Source: Gorsachius magnificus
Taxonomy: Eukaryota > Chordata > Aves > Pelecaniformes > Ardeidae
DNA: 64,000 nucleotides
Direction: 5' to 3'
NCBI GenBank assembly: GCA_034008185.1
Contig: CM067086.1
Location: 38,107,007 to 38,171,006, forward strand
Shown: positions 10,506 to 23,800 of the stretch, one piece after another
Position numbering within the stretch: the first letter of the stretch is position 1
Layout of the letters: every line of letters starts with the position of its first letter
The notes under the pieces: generated by a model
Seen by the model: only the letters and a program-made list of their open reading frames with translations
What the model was told of the DNA's origin: nothing
Database searches by the model: none
Made by a program: the position numbers and the translations under genes

Positions 10506-13500
10506 CTGGTATTATTCACTTATCTATGTCATATCCAATCGTTCAAATGTCAAATGCTACAGAATTATTCTTTTAGTAGTTGTTATTCTCAAAAAGGGAT
10601 ATTATTTTTTATTTGTGTTTTCATTGCATGAATGCAGTATAGACCTGTGCTACAAATGATTATTTAAAAACTTGCACCTGCAATACCTTCTCTTAATCTG
10701 GGCAAATAAACTAGATTCAGTCATGCTGTAGCTAAACACTGTCAGAAGAATGCAGAAGAACTATCTTCCTCAAAAACCTAAATTAATGTAGACAACCAAT
10801 ATGCTTTGTGTAGCTACAGGATTTGGAAAAAAGAGAGAGGGTTAGAGGGTGAGAGAAAAAATAAGCATTCCTACAATATAGTATGTGTATAGAATTAACA
10901 AACCAAGTCTGCCAAAGTTTAGAAATAATGCAATTGGAATAAAAGGTTTAAACATTCTCATGTAAACTGGGTGCAGAGCCAGGGAAATGTGATATAATAG
11001 TGTTAAAAACTAGGTGTTCTAAAGTTATTCTAGCACAGAAAAGCATACATTCTGAACGCTAAGTACTTAACAACTAATGCTAAGATGATTGATAAGTATG
11101 TCAGGAAAAAAATAACTGCTAAGTTATACTTTCAGGATATGTCAGATGTCCTTGATAAAAGCACATGAATGAGGAGTGAGGGACTTCCTTGAGAGAGAGA
11201 GAAAGAAAGAGAGAAGGGCAACCCAAAATATCTTCATTCAAGGCAGGAAGCTGTCTCCAAAGGGTAGTTCCAAGAATGCAGACATGTATGAGAAAGAACC
11301 ATAAATTAGTAGGTGGAAAGAATGGCACACAAAGGACTATTAAATGATTTTGTGATAGCTAACTTCTCAATAGAGTTGAGCAAAACCAAAAGCCCTGTGA
11401 AAGCATTCATGCATGGAGAAGATGTATTTTTGAGAGAGTTGTAGGTTGGGGGTGGGGGGTGAAGGGGGCATTAATTAGAGACTGTTGCGAAGCAAAATAC
11501 ATGAGGTAAATTCCCCTCTGATGTGGTGTTTCAATGTACAGACCAAAAGTCCTCTCACCTCAAAGACACTGCTATAGTCCATTACTGTATAAACATGTAT
11601 TAGCAATGCCACTGAAGCTGTTATACATCCTGCATCTTTTAATAGGAAGAAAAAAAAAAAAATCATTACAGGAGCAAGGAGAAAGAGAAGGTGAAAAAAG
11701 ATGGAAACACATTAAGATGCCAAAATGTAAATAGTTTCCTCTCTCCTGAGCCTTTTATACATATATCTAAAGTAAATGTAGTCTCTCAGTGAAGCCAGTG
11801 ATCTTATCTCATGTTTTCAGCAGTCCAATGCAGCCCCAGAGGCACACAAAAAATTAGTGCTCATTGCTGTTATCTTTTCTTACCTAAAGAAAATGCAGCA
11901 TTGATGAATAAGAAGAAAAACATTGTGCCTGTCTGATAAGACAGCATCCCTCCCAGCATTCTGGCTCTGTAAAGTGTAAATGAACACACTGGAGAAGGAA
12001 GAACTGAAAGTCTCAGTTTTGGGGTAAAATCTTTGAAATTCTGAATATAAAGAATTTGAGGTACGATCAGCAAAAGTCTAAAGCTACAAACCTTTGGAAA
12101 ATTGTATCCAAGGTATCCAAAAGATGAAGTGACCTACATCAGCAGTACATTCTGAAAATTGTTAATGCCTTATTTGATATTCACAAAGCAAAGGTAAAGA
12201 CAAAGACAGACTGGGCCAGCTGTAGATTTGTAACTGTAATTTGGGTTTACTGATGAGAGCTCTGTGGTCTACCCTTTCAAACTGAACCCCTACCTTTAGA
12301 CAGAAAGGATTAGAGAGCAGGAGCAAGAGTGATTTGCAAACATGTAGCTGCATTTGTTGACAATATGACTCATTAAAGTCAGTTGCATTACTTTCATTTT
12401 TATTTTCTATAAATACAAGTTTTCATGGAGTTTGGAAGAAAATGCAATATAAAGATGATTTTTTTAAAGCATGTGAGAGTCTTGCTGAAGGAAAACAGAA
12501 GCATTTCTTTTTCTGCTATTCAGTGTGGCTGAATTCACATTTATTTCTCAGTGAGCTCTTTGCTGGAATCCCTAAATTGGTGAGACATAAAGAAACATTG
12601 TCTTATGAAGTACCTACTTCTAGATACCAGGCAATATGTCCTCTTCTTAGGCACACATAAAGTAGTCATCATTAAACAATAATGGTCTAAGTGTATGTGA
12701 ATGATGAGCTGTAAAGATATTCTCAAAACTCACAAAAGGGCCAATAATAACTTGATTTTCTGAAGCACTGGAGGGAGCAAAAACACCTGTTTAAATTCTC
12801 CATGCTATTTACTTTGGATGAAGGTGGCACAGTAGTTGACTTTGTTGTCATTGGAGTTTGTGATGAGTTAGTGAAATGAATTCAGTGACCCATAAGGTCA
12901 TGCTGAACTCCCAATGCACAACCAAAACGATTATTACACTCCACATTCTATACTGGCATGTTAGAATAAAAAATACTGCAACTTTGTAGCTTGTGTGCTT
13001 TCCTGCAGAAAATTAATATACAAAAATTATGCCTACCTCTATGGTAAGCTTCTTTTTTAAAGTTTAGTTTTAAAAACTTTCTTATAAAGTAGTACTGAAA
13101 ACAATATTTGTGTGTTTGTCTAGACATGCATTTACAGGCCAACACCTAAAGGAAGTCAGTGAGAGATTTTGGTATATATATTAATTTAGTATACTCTGTG
13201 TGGGGTAGGAATACAACATTGCTAGGGTCTGGATTGAAGCATAGCTGTAGTTTAAGCCTTTTGCTTGGGACTGCAATTCAGTTATTCTTGCTTACTTTAT
13301 TCATACATCATTTATTTATTTATTTATAGGCATTTTACAGCACTCAGCACCTCAGTATTGCATTGTGTAACACTGACACATTACTTTGCTGTCAGTGCAA
13401 TGTACAACGTGGTAAGGACATTAAAATGGTGCCCCAAGTGTCCCTAGCTGTTGGTTCAAGAACAGAGACAAACAATTAGATTAGATCACCCTATACAGCA

Positions 13501-16500
13501 TGATATCTGTCATGGCGTATTACTATGAACCCAGAAAACTCTATTAGGCATGAGTCTGTGTTATAAGACAATATAGAAAGTCACAGAAAATTTAAATAAA
13601 AAATCAAGAAAGTTTCAACTGATACAAGATTCTTTGTCTTGATCGGCTGTAACTCCATTGGATCTGGATCATGTTATATCAGCAAAATACACCTTTTTCT
13701 CCCTCTAGCTACTATTAAAATAACTACTTGGCAAGAGATTCCTTCATTATTATTATTATTAATAATAATTCATCTATGTCATTATTTTGGGTCTTTGCTC
13801 CAGAATATGTTTTAGCAGAATGGACATGAAGTTTTTCAAAAACATCACAATTTATGACATATTTTTTCTGCAAATACACTGCTTTATAGCAGCAGATAAA
13901 CAAAGCAACAATGAGGAACTGTATATTTGTTTTCCTTTGCTGTTTGGGGGTTATCAGGTTTAGGTACACTGCAGAATTTCTCTTGAGCTTTTTCCTTGTC
14001 TGCAAAGTATGGGACAGATGTTACCTACCCCACTTCTGTCTTACAGCATTTGAGATATTACTTAGAAACAACTGTGTCAGAGAGGCTCATCATTTTGAAC
14101 TTACGTGCAAGTCTCTTAGCTATTCCAGTTATAATTTCTGACAGTAGCAAATTTACAGTCCTTATATTTTGTTGTTGGTTTTTTGGCCAAACGCAGCTTA
14201 CTGTCGCACTTATTGCAGTAGTGACTGTACTTTAAACAGTCTTTATACATTAATGTCTCATTACTAGCCAAGACCCAAACTGCTGTCTGGCATCTTTTGG
14301 GACAGATCAGTCAGCTGTCCAAAGCCCTCAAGGCTTCTGAAAGCTGTGGAAAAGCCAGATACTGGGATGTCCAAGTGACAGTTTCTTCTGTTTCAGAGCA
14401 AAAACCAAGCACTTGGTGTCTGGGATTAGAAAGAAACAGTCTCTGTGGGTAGCCTGCTTTAACATCTCCTCAGAAACATCTGGTGCTTGCCACCAAGGCA
14501 AAAAGAATTACAGATCAGAAGGAATATAGGGTCTGATCTATGTCTGCTCCTGAAGTGCCCTGAGCCATCAAGAGGAACAGGGTCAGACCCACACAAGTGG
14601 ATGCTGTATTCAAAGAATGTTTTCATCTATACTTTTTTATCTATCTGCATTCAGCATTTTCCAGCAGGATGTATGACTTTATGCTGATCCTTCATTTCTA
14701 CTTTTTATACAGCTATATTTAATTACGAAGGAGGTAGCTAAAACAAGCACCATGAAGGTAGATAGTGACGATCTTAATAGGGAAGCAGAGATAAAAAAAA
14801 TCTTTATTCTCCCCAAAAGCACATGACATGTTAAAGTTATCAGACTATGTCAGGCTTAAGGGACATTTAATGTCAAGAGAGCAGACACACCACAGAAAGC
14901 TGATGGGAACTCTGGGAACCTTCAGTATCAAAAGTTCCCCTCTATAATATTGGGCGGTGACATCAATCTCAAGACTGCTGTTACAAATGTGAAAGAACCT
15001 GTTACAGTGTACACAGATTAAAGTTGTGGAGAAAAGCAGGTGTCCAAATCAAAGCCTTAGCGTTCTGTCACTGAAACCTCACTGCCAAAAGTGCAATGTC
15101 TTGCTTATCAAAAAATAGAATCTATAGCATGGCACTCAAACTTTCACATTTTTGGGTTTTATCAAGGAGGTTTATACTAAAAAAAAAAGCTATTTTACCC
15201 TCAGGTTACTACAGCAGAATCTCACCTTTTTCTTCCTTCACATTCTTTTCTGAAGAACACTGTTTACTTCAGAGCAATTGGCTTCCAGACAGAGTAACTT
15301 GCTCTGCAAATACAGTGATACAGTAGCACTTCAATGCTTGTTTGCAGCTCCCGGAGGGGACACTCAGGTTTAAAGAAAAATAAACCAAACCACATTTATG
15401 TATCCATGTTGCTTCTGCAAGTTATTCATGGATAAAAATGAGCTTGTAGAATGGCATCAGAACTTGTAAACAATGCGATGGCAACAGGGTCAGATAAGGA
15501 GCCACCATAGAAGTGTATATATAAAATACAAACCTGAGTTTTAAAATGTAAAAGCTGCTGGGATTTTAACAGACACTCAGCTCTGACTGATTTGTTTAGA
15601 CTATTCTGAAGTCCTCTGCCAAAATGTTTAAGGTACTTTGGTGATCTAGACAGAATTATGTTATCAGAAGTGACTCATACAACTAGAGACAGATTTCTTA
15701 AGGTATCTTCCAGCATGAAATTTTTGATCAGTGTTGTAGGATTTACAAAAGAAAGAATGTAAAGTAGAATTCAGAAAAGCATTTTAAATACCTGAAAATT
15801 TATAGAAATGGAAATATACATCTGTACCCATGAAAACAATCTAATGAAAGTAAGTGAAGTGTATACACTACATGTACAGTCACTGGGGAAAATTCCCTAA
15901 GAGAACTTTTAGGATCCACACTTGGCACTAAATAAACTTACATTTCTGATGAGTTCTCCTGCAGCAAGGTCCTTTCATATTACTTTTAAGGATCGTGGTG
16001 CCTAAATTCAGTTTAAATCCTTTTTTCAGTCACCCACAGTACCTTTCTGGAAAACATACTTAACTGACATGGATTTTGGTAATTCCTAGATATGTGAACC
16101 ATTGAGGCAGTATTATTTCTCTTTAATTTCATTACATGCTTTTTTTAAGGTTTGTTTCTTTTTTTTTTTTTTTCTTTTTTTGGGGCATTTGGTTTTGGTT
16201 TCAGGGGTTTTTTTTGTATGCCTAGGTACCTAAATAGCTGAAAGTCCTTCTCTATGAATTCAAGTCCTATTTTTTGCTGATGACCTAAAATCCATGTATA
16301 CCACTGCATTTAGGAGTCTACTGTTACTCTGGTATTACTATCTACATACTTCTCCCCATTCTTCTAAACTTATGCATGTGTTTTCTATCTGTAATTCCTG
16401 GACAAGTCAGGAAGCAGAGGAGGACAAGGAGGGAAGATTTAGCTTGATCTCTATTTCAGATCCTATAGATCTTATGGATGTGTTTGAACAGGCTTGACTC

Positions 16501-16680
16501 AAAAGTAGATACCCCTTATTCTCACTGGCCTTCCACCTTTTTCTTCCTACTCCCATTTTCAAGCTCTGCTCTGCGCCAAGACATTTCAGGCTGACTGGCC
16601 CTTGACTTCTCATCACAAAAAATGTTCACATAGTGGGCTATAAAGCAGTTAATCTCATAAAAAGAGTAACTTTTTAGAAC
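10506..16680. other. AT-rich intergenic sequence with simple repeats, no gene seen
   Basis: Contains a GA-rich run (11192-11218), a G-rich tract (11447-11467), an A-run (about 11649-11662), TTTA repeats (about 13308-13328), ATT/AAT repeats (about 13747-13768) and a long T-rich tract (about 16140-16180). The 14.28-14.55 kb part is somewhat less AT-rich but matches nothing I recognise. Confidence 0.6.
11447..11467 (+). other. G-rich tract, G-quadruplex candidate
   Basis: Three runs of five to six G (GGGGG-T-GGGGGG-TGAA-GGGGG) lie in otherwise AT-rich DNA. Splitting the longer runs gives the four tracts needed for a quadruplex. Confidence 0.55.
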
Positions 16681-16689
16681 TTATGTCTG

Positions 16690-16870
16690 GAGCAGGAAAC
16701 TGGGAGCAGGCTGAAGAAATGGGCTTACAGGAACCTCATGCAGTTCCACAAAGGGAAGCATGAATTCCTGTACCTGGGCAGGAGCAACCCCAGGGACCAA
16801 TGCATGTTGGGAGCTGACCAGCTGGAAACCAGAGGAAAAAGCATTTGGGGATTGCAGAAGACTTCTTATG
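16690..16870 (+). mobile_element. CR1-like ORF2 fragment (short internal piece)
   Basis: The plus-strand translation contains the order W-A-x-R-N-L-M-Q-F, K-G-K, LYLGRSNP and MLGADQLE. This is the region just after the FADD motif in CR1-type reverse transcriptases; compare '[14 protein letters not shown]' in the 27-kb copy. Similarity stops after about 'ADQLE' (about 16830) and the following residues do not continue the CR1 pattern. It is therefore a short broken piece or a different LINE subfamily. It abuts the LTR-like block that follows. Confidence 0.6.
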
Positions 16871-16929
16871 GCATGTTGAGGGGAGGGCCCAATGTCAGGG
16901 AAAGGGATGGATTTAAGTGATTCGAGAGG

Positions 16930-17870
16930 AACAAATGTGCGGAAATAGGGTCAAGGAGATATAAGTAGACATTGTGTAAATAGTTGGCTGATTGGTACAA
17001 TTGTCAGGCATGTTATCTATCCTATCTTCATATTAAATTCCTCTCTAACTCTTTCCTGGGTGAGAGACTCTCACTCTCTCTTCTGTGTCTGTATGGGAAT
17101 CTGGGTGCCAGTAACTGGAGTCAGCCCATGGGTCAGAGGACCCATGTGCCTGGGTGGAAGCTACTGGAGAAACCTGAGTGAGTGAAACCGAGTGCCAGCC
17201 ACAGGATTAGCACCAGGGCTCAGAGGCCCGACTGCCAGTGTCTGGATCTTTTGCTGGTGTGCAAGTAAGCGTGTGAGCACTAGTGAAGATCAAGATGGAC
17301 TCACCTGGGAGTGGGTGAAGTGGATGAGGAGCCAGGTGAGTATGTCTCTAAGGGTCAATCTACTGGGGGAATTGCTTACCGGGGACCAAGGGAGTCCTGA
17401 ACACTTTGGGGGGAGTGTATGTGAATGTGACTGTGAATGAGGGTCTGTGCCTGCAACTGGAGTGGGGCTATGGCCTTGAGGCTTGTATGTCCTTTTGACA
17501 GCAACTGGGGAGACTGGGATCAAGGGGTAGCTGCTGGACAGACCAAATGTCTGAGCTCAGCTGCTGGAGGGATCCATATTGTACATGTGTCTATTTACAG
17601 CCTCAGTATGCACCTCCGCCTTAGTCTAGCCAGATAAGGGAGCAGGATGAGGTCATTGGTGCTGCCTGTGTTCACGTGATTGTTCTGTGTGTCTGTTTAT
17701 CTCTGTTGATCTGTACAGATGGCCACGTATATTTGTGTGTATGTGTGCTCTGTGTGCATGTGCTAGGAATACATGCTCAACCTCACTGCTGGTGGGACCT
17801 GGGGCATGGAGCTGCAGCAGTCTTGCCTCCGTCATCCTGTCAGAGCCAACATGATACATGTTCCTCTAAC
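16930..17870 (+). mobile_element. Unassigned avian interspersed repeat with LTR-like signals
   Basis: This block differs from its AT-rich surroundings. A TATA-like word (TATAAG, 16960-16965) is followed about 70 bp later by ATTAAA (17032-17037) and a CT-rich stretch (17062-17085), resembling a U3-R-U5 order. It is followed by degenerate units with the core 'ccag(t/c)aactgg' and related words (near 17105, 17193, 17232, 17450 and 17500) and a GT-rich tract (about 17675-17765). I recognise the general pattern as repetitive in birds but cannot name the family. No TG...CA ends or target duplication could be fixed, so the boundaries are approximate. Many small frames overlap it; none looks like a gene. 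Confidence 0.5.
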
Positions 17871-20800
17871 AGGTATCAGCCTGGAGAACACATAAGAAAA
17901 TCCATGGATGATGAATGGATGAGACCAGATTTTTATAGGGTTGAGAATCTGGAGACCTGTAGGTACAAGGAAAAAATTATACATTGTTGACTTAGTTTAT
18001 TCCCCTCCACAGAAATATTTGAAACTGAGTCCCCTATCCAGCAACTTTTCTGTTTGCCATCAATATAGAAAATGCAGAACTCCAGCTGCAAGGCAGAATG
18101 TTGATACTTTTTCTTTAAGCCCAACACTGATTTCTGCATCAAGATTAGGGAGAGAGGGAACAGGCTGAGAACCAGAGCATTTGGCTGAACTCCACTGAAA
18201 TGTCATGGAACATGATGGGCAGCCAGGAGGCAAATACTGAGTGAATTCTTTGATCATAAAACCTATCTGGTGCCAGACGATCCTTTTGATAATGTATGAG
18301 CCATGAAGAAACAAAGCATTAAGAACAACACGGCACCCAACCACGCTGCAGGGGAGGATTCAAGATGAACTCTGCTTTCTCCTCAGGTAACATACCTCAT
18401 AATGCCATCCATGGAAGCTCCGTGCAGGCTGAATAGGAAAGAGGTCTCCTGACACGACTGTACTACTTTCTGACTGTTTCAGCTTGTGTGGCTTAGTTTG
18501 GTAACCTTACTTCAGTTTTCTTTTTACTTTGGGTCTTCTTCCAGGGGATCCTTACTGACCATGAGCTGTCACTATCTTGAATTTTAGATTCTTGAACTAA
18601 ATCATCAGAGTGGAAAGCCCACACACTTTACATTTCCAAAAGTGTTCACGGCCACATTCACTACATGGGGGGAGAGAAAGAGTTGTGAATTTCAAGGGGT
18701 GGAGTGTTTCAAGCACAGAGTTAAGTAAGAGAAGCGCTAGGCTTCTTAGTGATGATTTGCCTATCAGACTGCCCATCTCTTATGGCAGCTCAGTGATCAC
18801 AGCTGTATCAGGCCATCTGGGAATGACTTAGAGACTCCTGTCTTATTTTTTAAAAAAGGTCTTGAAAAAAATTTGAATGATGTAGAGCTTACTAATGCCA
18901 CCATGAGCTGTTCCTGCTCTTCAAAATAACACAGGAAATGTTGGAGACAAAAATGTTTTCAATATTCTTAGAAGAAAGAACAAACAGAAGAGTCCTAATG
19001 AAAACAGTAACGTATATTCTCTTGCCAAACAAGGACGCCTCTGTGATACCACTAAGCCAAATGGGCTGAAGACAGGTTGTTAAGCACAGAGCATGACAGT
19101 TGCTTTATTCAATAACTAGGCTTGCTGGCAGAACTTGATCCTGATATTTCAAAGTGGCTGGAAAAACGACAAATTCAGGAGAGAGGTTTTCTAAAAAGAT
19201 ATCATAGAAACATTCACTCTTAAAATTGCAGGTGTAATTCTGAAAAAAATTTAAACCACTTTCCAGAAGTTATGGTCAATTGGACAAAAAGCTTCAAAAC
19301 CAACAGCAACCGCATTTTATTTCTGTGGTAAGTGGATGATGATGCAGAACTTGGTGAAGAGCTCATGAGGAGCGTGCAATAAGCCAACTAAAAGCGTAGT
19401 AACAGGTTTGGAGCGTGAATCACCAGCACTCACAAACAAAGAATGAAAATGTCATTAGTAGGGTAGGGATATAACAAACTGAATGCAATGACATATTACA
19501 GTTTAATATACACACTATTATGTTGCTATTTTAGAGGTAATAGTTTTCTAAAGGACTCTTATTATTCATAAAATGAAAAATTAACATGAAGAATCCTATT
19601 ATATTCCAAGATACAAAGAATGTAACTAGTAAGTCAACAAATACCAGCACCTTGTCTCCAAGTTGAATTTTTTGTTAAAGACTTGTTTAGGTTTCAGAGA
19701 ATTACCTTGCGAAGAGGACAATAAACATTTGTTGCAACAGCAAAAGACTGAAATGGTCTCTTTAATTGATGGAATGGAATTTCAAGTAGAACAGTTTAAC
19801 TTTCTGAATGATTTATATAGCAATTTTTCAAGGGCAAGTTTCATCAACACAAGTCCAATCTTCTATGAAAATGCTGCTTCATTCAATCTAGCAATCAGAT
19901 GAAAACTTGCACCTACTCTGTGAAAAAATCCACTTAAGAAGCTGAAAGTTGAATATAGATAAAATATCAGGGCTTCCAGAAAAAAAAAAACCCAACAGAA
20001 AAAGAAGCTGATATTGAAAATAGGGACACGCAATAACACCAATTCAAGCCATTCAAGTTCACTAAAGGAATATATTATATGTATCTGTTTCAAAATGATT
20101 GATTTTACAGTGCCCAATATTCAATGCACATCTTGAAAGAAAGGCTGCAATTTGATTGAAAATATTGAGAAACATTCATAACACCACCAAACGTAAGGGA
20201 AATGTATGTTCTTGACATGTTTTTGTCTATAGTTCCAAGTTCAGCCACAATCAACTGATTACTTAGCTTCATCTGCTTCAAATTAACTGGCATATTTCGG
20301 AAAGAGCACTGAAGTCCATTCAGAAATATCTCTGTTTATTCAGCCAAACTGAATGTCAGCTCTTTTTTGAAGTGGTGAAGTTGACAGAAATTGTTTTAGA
20401 GATACTGGCAGCACATGCTGCAAATGAGAACTATTTCAGTGTTCTCTGCCACTGTAAAACATGCCTTTGATCCACAATGAGATAATCCTGGCTCACATGG
20501 TATGTGATTTTATTCCTACAAAGTACAGCGCTGGCTTAGTCATTACAGGTGTTGTAGAAGGGCCTCGCTTTTCAGCAAACAGAAGTGAAAATTGCTGTTT
20601 GGAACTTTACTGGAGTTGCAAATCATTTTTTTGTTTTGTTTTGTTTCAAGGAATCACAATCTCACTATACCTTAATATTTTGGTTTGGTTTCGTTTTGTA
20701 AAGTGGCTACACTTTGGAGTGAAATAAACAATCTTTTACCCCAGACCTTAGGTTTTTAATTTATTAGTTCAGCCCTGTGGGGCAGGGGTGGGGCAAAGGA

Positions 20801-23800
20801 TGGAAGACTGCAGGAGAAAAGTCAACGAAAATTCTGTTGAGATTGCAGTCATCTCTATTTGAACATTATGTTTTATGTCCAGAGAACACACTGGTCCCTT
20901 GTTCAATCTACATATTTTAATCTGAAATATCTTTTCACAATCTAACTTAAATCTGCATTGGCCTGAATTTAAGGGACACATCTCACACTACTCATACTAC
21001 TGAGAAGGGACAGCAAATATTGTTACAAACATTATTTTTCTAAGCATTTGCAAAAACTGTATTTTTTTAAATAAAAATCTATAGAGAAAAAAGCTTTTTT
21101 ATTTATTTACATATTATTTGTCTCTTAAGACCAGACAGGGTAACCTGGACAATATCATGATACTATACAAGCTGTAGAAACAAGTCATATGAAAATCTTA
21201 TCTCCAGGTAAATAGAGGATGTAAGTAAAAAAGAAAAGAAAAAAAAAAGGTGGAAGTGATGCCATTGCTGAGAGATTTTCTCTACTACTCTTTCCTTTCT
21301 GTCTCCCAGATCATGATCTTGTATGTTCCAGTGCCAAAAATACCCTGTTGCAGATAGGAACCTGTCCAATAAGCAAGCCATATGAACAGGGGATTCTGTT
21401 ATCGAGGTGACAGATATAGAGAAGCTTTGTGGTTGCAGGGAAGACAATGTGTCAGCTTGCCCAGTGGGTACAAAGGCGGTAACGCTCACATGAGCTCTGG
21501 GGAGAAGTCACCAGCTACAGTCTGTGTGGGGCAATGAAGATTATCAGAGCTGTGGAGTGGCTTCTGAGCAAGAAGAGACTGAAACTGTTTGGTGCTCTTC
21601 AGTTTCATACAGGAATAAATAAGAAAGTGAATATGAGAGAGGTCTCTGGAATCATAAAAGTCATGGATAAAATGAATAGGAATAGTTATTTCCCATATGC
21701 TATTTCCCATAGCATAAAAACTATGAAATGCCAAACTTCATACACTGCCACTGAAACATAGTGTTATGGTGTTGAAAGGGGAATTCAGTGGGGACAGAAT
21801 TCATTTTACATATACAAGAAAAATGTAGAAAATCATGAACAATTTTTTCCCAGAGAAATATTTGGATTGTTTCTCATTTTGCAATAAAAAGCTTTCAAAG
21901 TGTTCCACAAGCTCTTAAATATTCGATTAAATAGAATATTACATACATAAAGCAGTTTTTCTGTAGTTGTGACACTTTTCCCTGTGGAGGTGTTGACTCT
22001 GCTATGGAAGTCTTAGCCAACCACAAAGAGCACACACAAAGAGAAAAAAACTTAGGTAATTCAGTCAGTTCATCTTCATTAAGGAGCCCACTGAAGACAC
22101 AGCACTTGGATTGATATCCACAGTGTTCAACCCCCCATAATGTGAGAGTATTCGGTGTTGGTTTTGTCTATTTATATAGGTGAAAGTCTGTTTACACAAC
22201 AGAATTATGAGCAGTGTGAGACTGTTTACATCTAAGGTTGTGTTTTGGAATCATTTCTACTCAAGAGCTGAATAAAGCAGAACAGCAATATATTATGAAT
22301 CTCTGGTAAGTGGTTAATGCAGCTGAATGAGAAAGTAAAGTGCCAGATAAGCTGTATTTAAAGTTTTTTACTTTGGGAGGTCAATATATTATTCTTTCAG
22401 AGAGTGATGATCTGATAAAATTTCAGCAATCTTGGCATAAATTATATTATACACGATTCACATAAATTACTATTAATGTATTTGCTGAGTTACTTGCAAT
22501 TTGTCAAAAGCTATTTCCACTTATAGTTTAAATACTGTGCAAAAGAGATATGATGAAAGTAGTCATTTTGTCTCTATATGAGAGTGAGTAAATGTCAATT
22601 ACCTTTTCTTTTTACAGCTGCATAATCAGAGAAAATCTTGATGTTATAAGAATGGTTCCTTTTCAACCTCTCCTGGCTACCTCATATGAATGAAACAAAT
22701 ATTTTTTTTCATTCTGCATCAAATAAAGGAACTCCTATAAATAATTTTCTTAAAATTTATTATGTTAAAAACAATACAGTAGATTTATCTGAAAATCCTT
22801 TAACTGAATACAAAATTATGCAATAATTTTGCAAGCAGGAAGGAAAACCTACAGCCATAATTGAGTCATGATAAGTACATGAAAAACAGAGAAAGAACTG
22901 TTAATGGTACTAGATATACAAGGGGAAGAAAGATACAGGTAAGAAAAAGAATATAAAAGTAGAAAAAAGAAGAAATTATAGTAAAAGTATTTATACGTAT
23001 CTTACAGAAAGCAATAAGATAGGCTTTTTTGGTAATTCTAGAGATGTACTCAAAATGTTACAGAACAGAAATAATCAACTTCACTTCCATGAATACAGAA
23101 ACCCTGTGTAGTAGTTCTTATGAAACAGAGGTTAGTACAAAAAAAAAGTGAAAGATTTCTTTGTAAATGAGCACTTTATATTAAAACAAATTATTTTATA
23201 TTGGTTCATATAAAGGTGCAAGGATATTAATATTCTCTAGCTGCATGTTTTTACTATTGGACTCTTGGTCTGATAGTCTGAACAAAAGAGGTTAGAAACC
23301 CAGTTCTGTTAAATCAGTGCCACTGGAAACACCAGCCTCATGGTATATCTCAGGGCAACTGAGTTTCAGCAAAGATAACAGAGGGCATAAAATACTGTTC
23401 AAGCATTGGAAACAAAAGTCACTGGACTTCAGTTTTTTCATTACCTTTTGAAGAAGGGCTGTGAACAAACTAACAATAAAATTATGTATGTGTGTAAGAT
23501 TAGATACAAAATATTATGATTCTTACCTAAATGTACATGTATATTCTATCATGTGACAAATATCATGCTATGCTGAGAATTATTTTTCTCCTGTATAGTA
23601 GTTTTTTCCTTTCCAGATCTGCATAATGTAAGCAAAAAGATGAGATGCACTGATTTCATTCTGAGAAGTGCTCCTCTCACAATGGCTTATGTTATCTTCC
23701 CGTTTTTTTCTTTGTCTAATATAAACAAGGATATTGGCATGCATTAAATGGAAGTTTTGCTTGTCTCTTTTGACTAATGTTGACCATCAAGTATTATGCA

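Noticed and set aside
19663..20300. Possible relic of a hAT-type transposase
   Set aside because: An 80-codon frame and fragments in other phases gave a vague impression of a domesticated transposase, but no catalytic or dimerisation motif could be aligned and stops are frequent.
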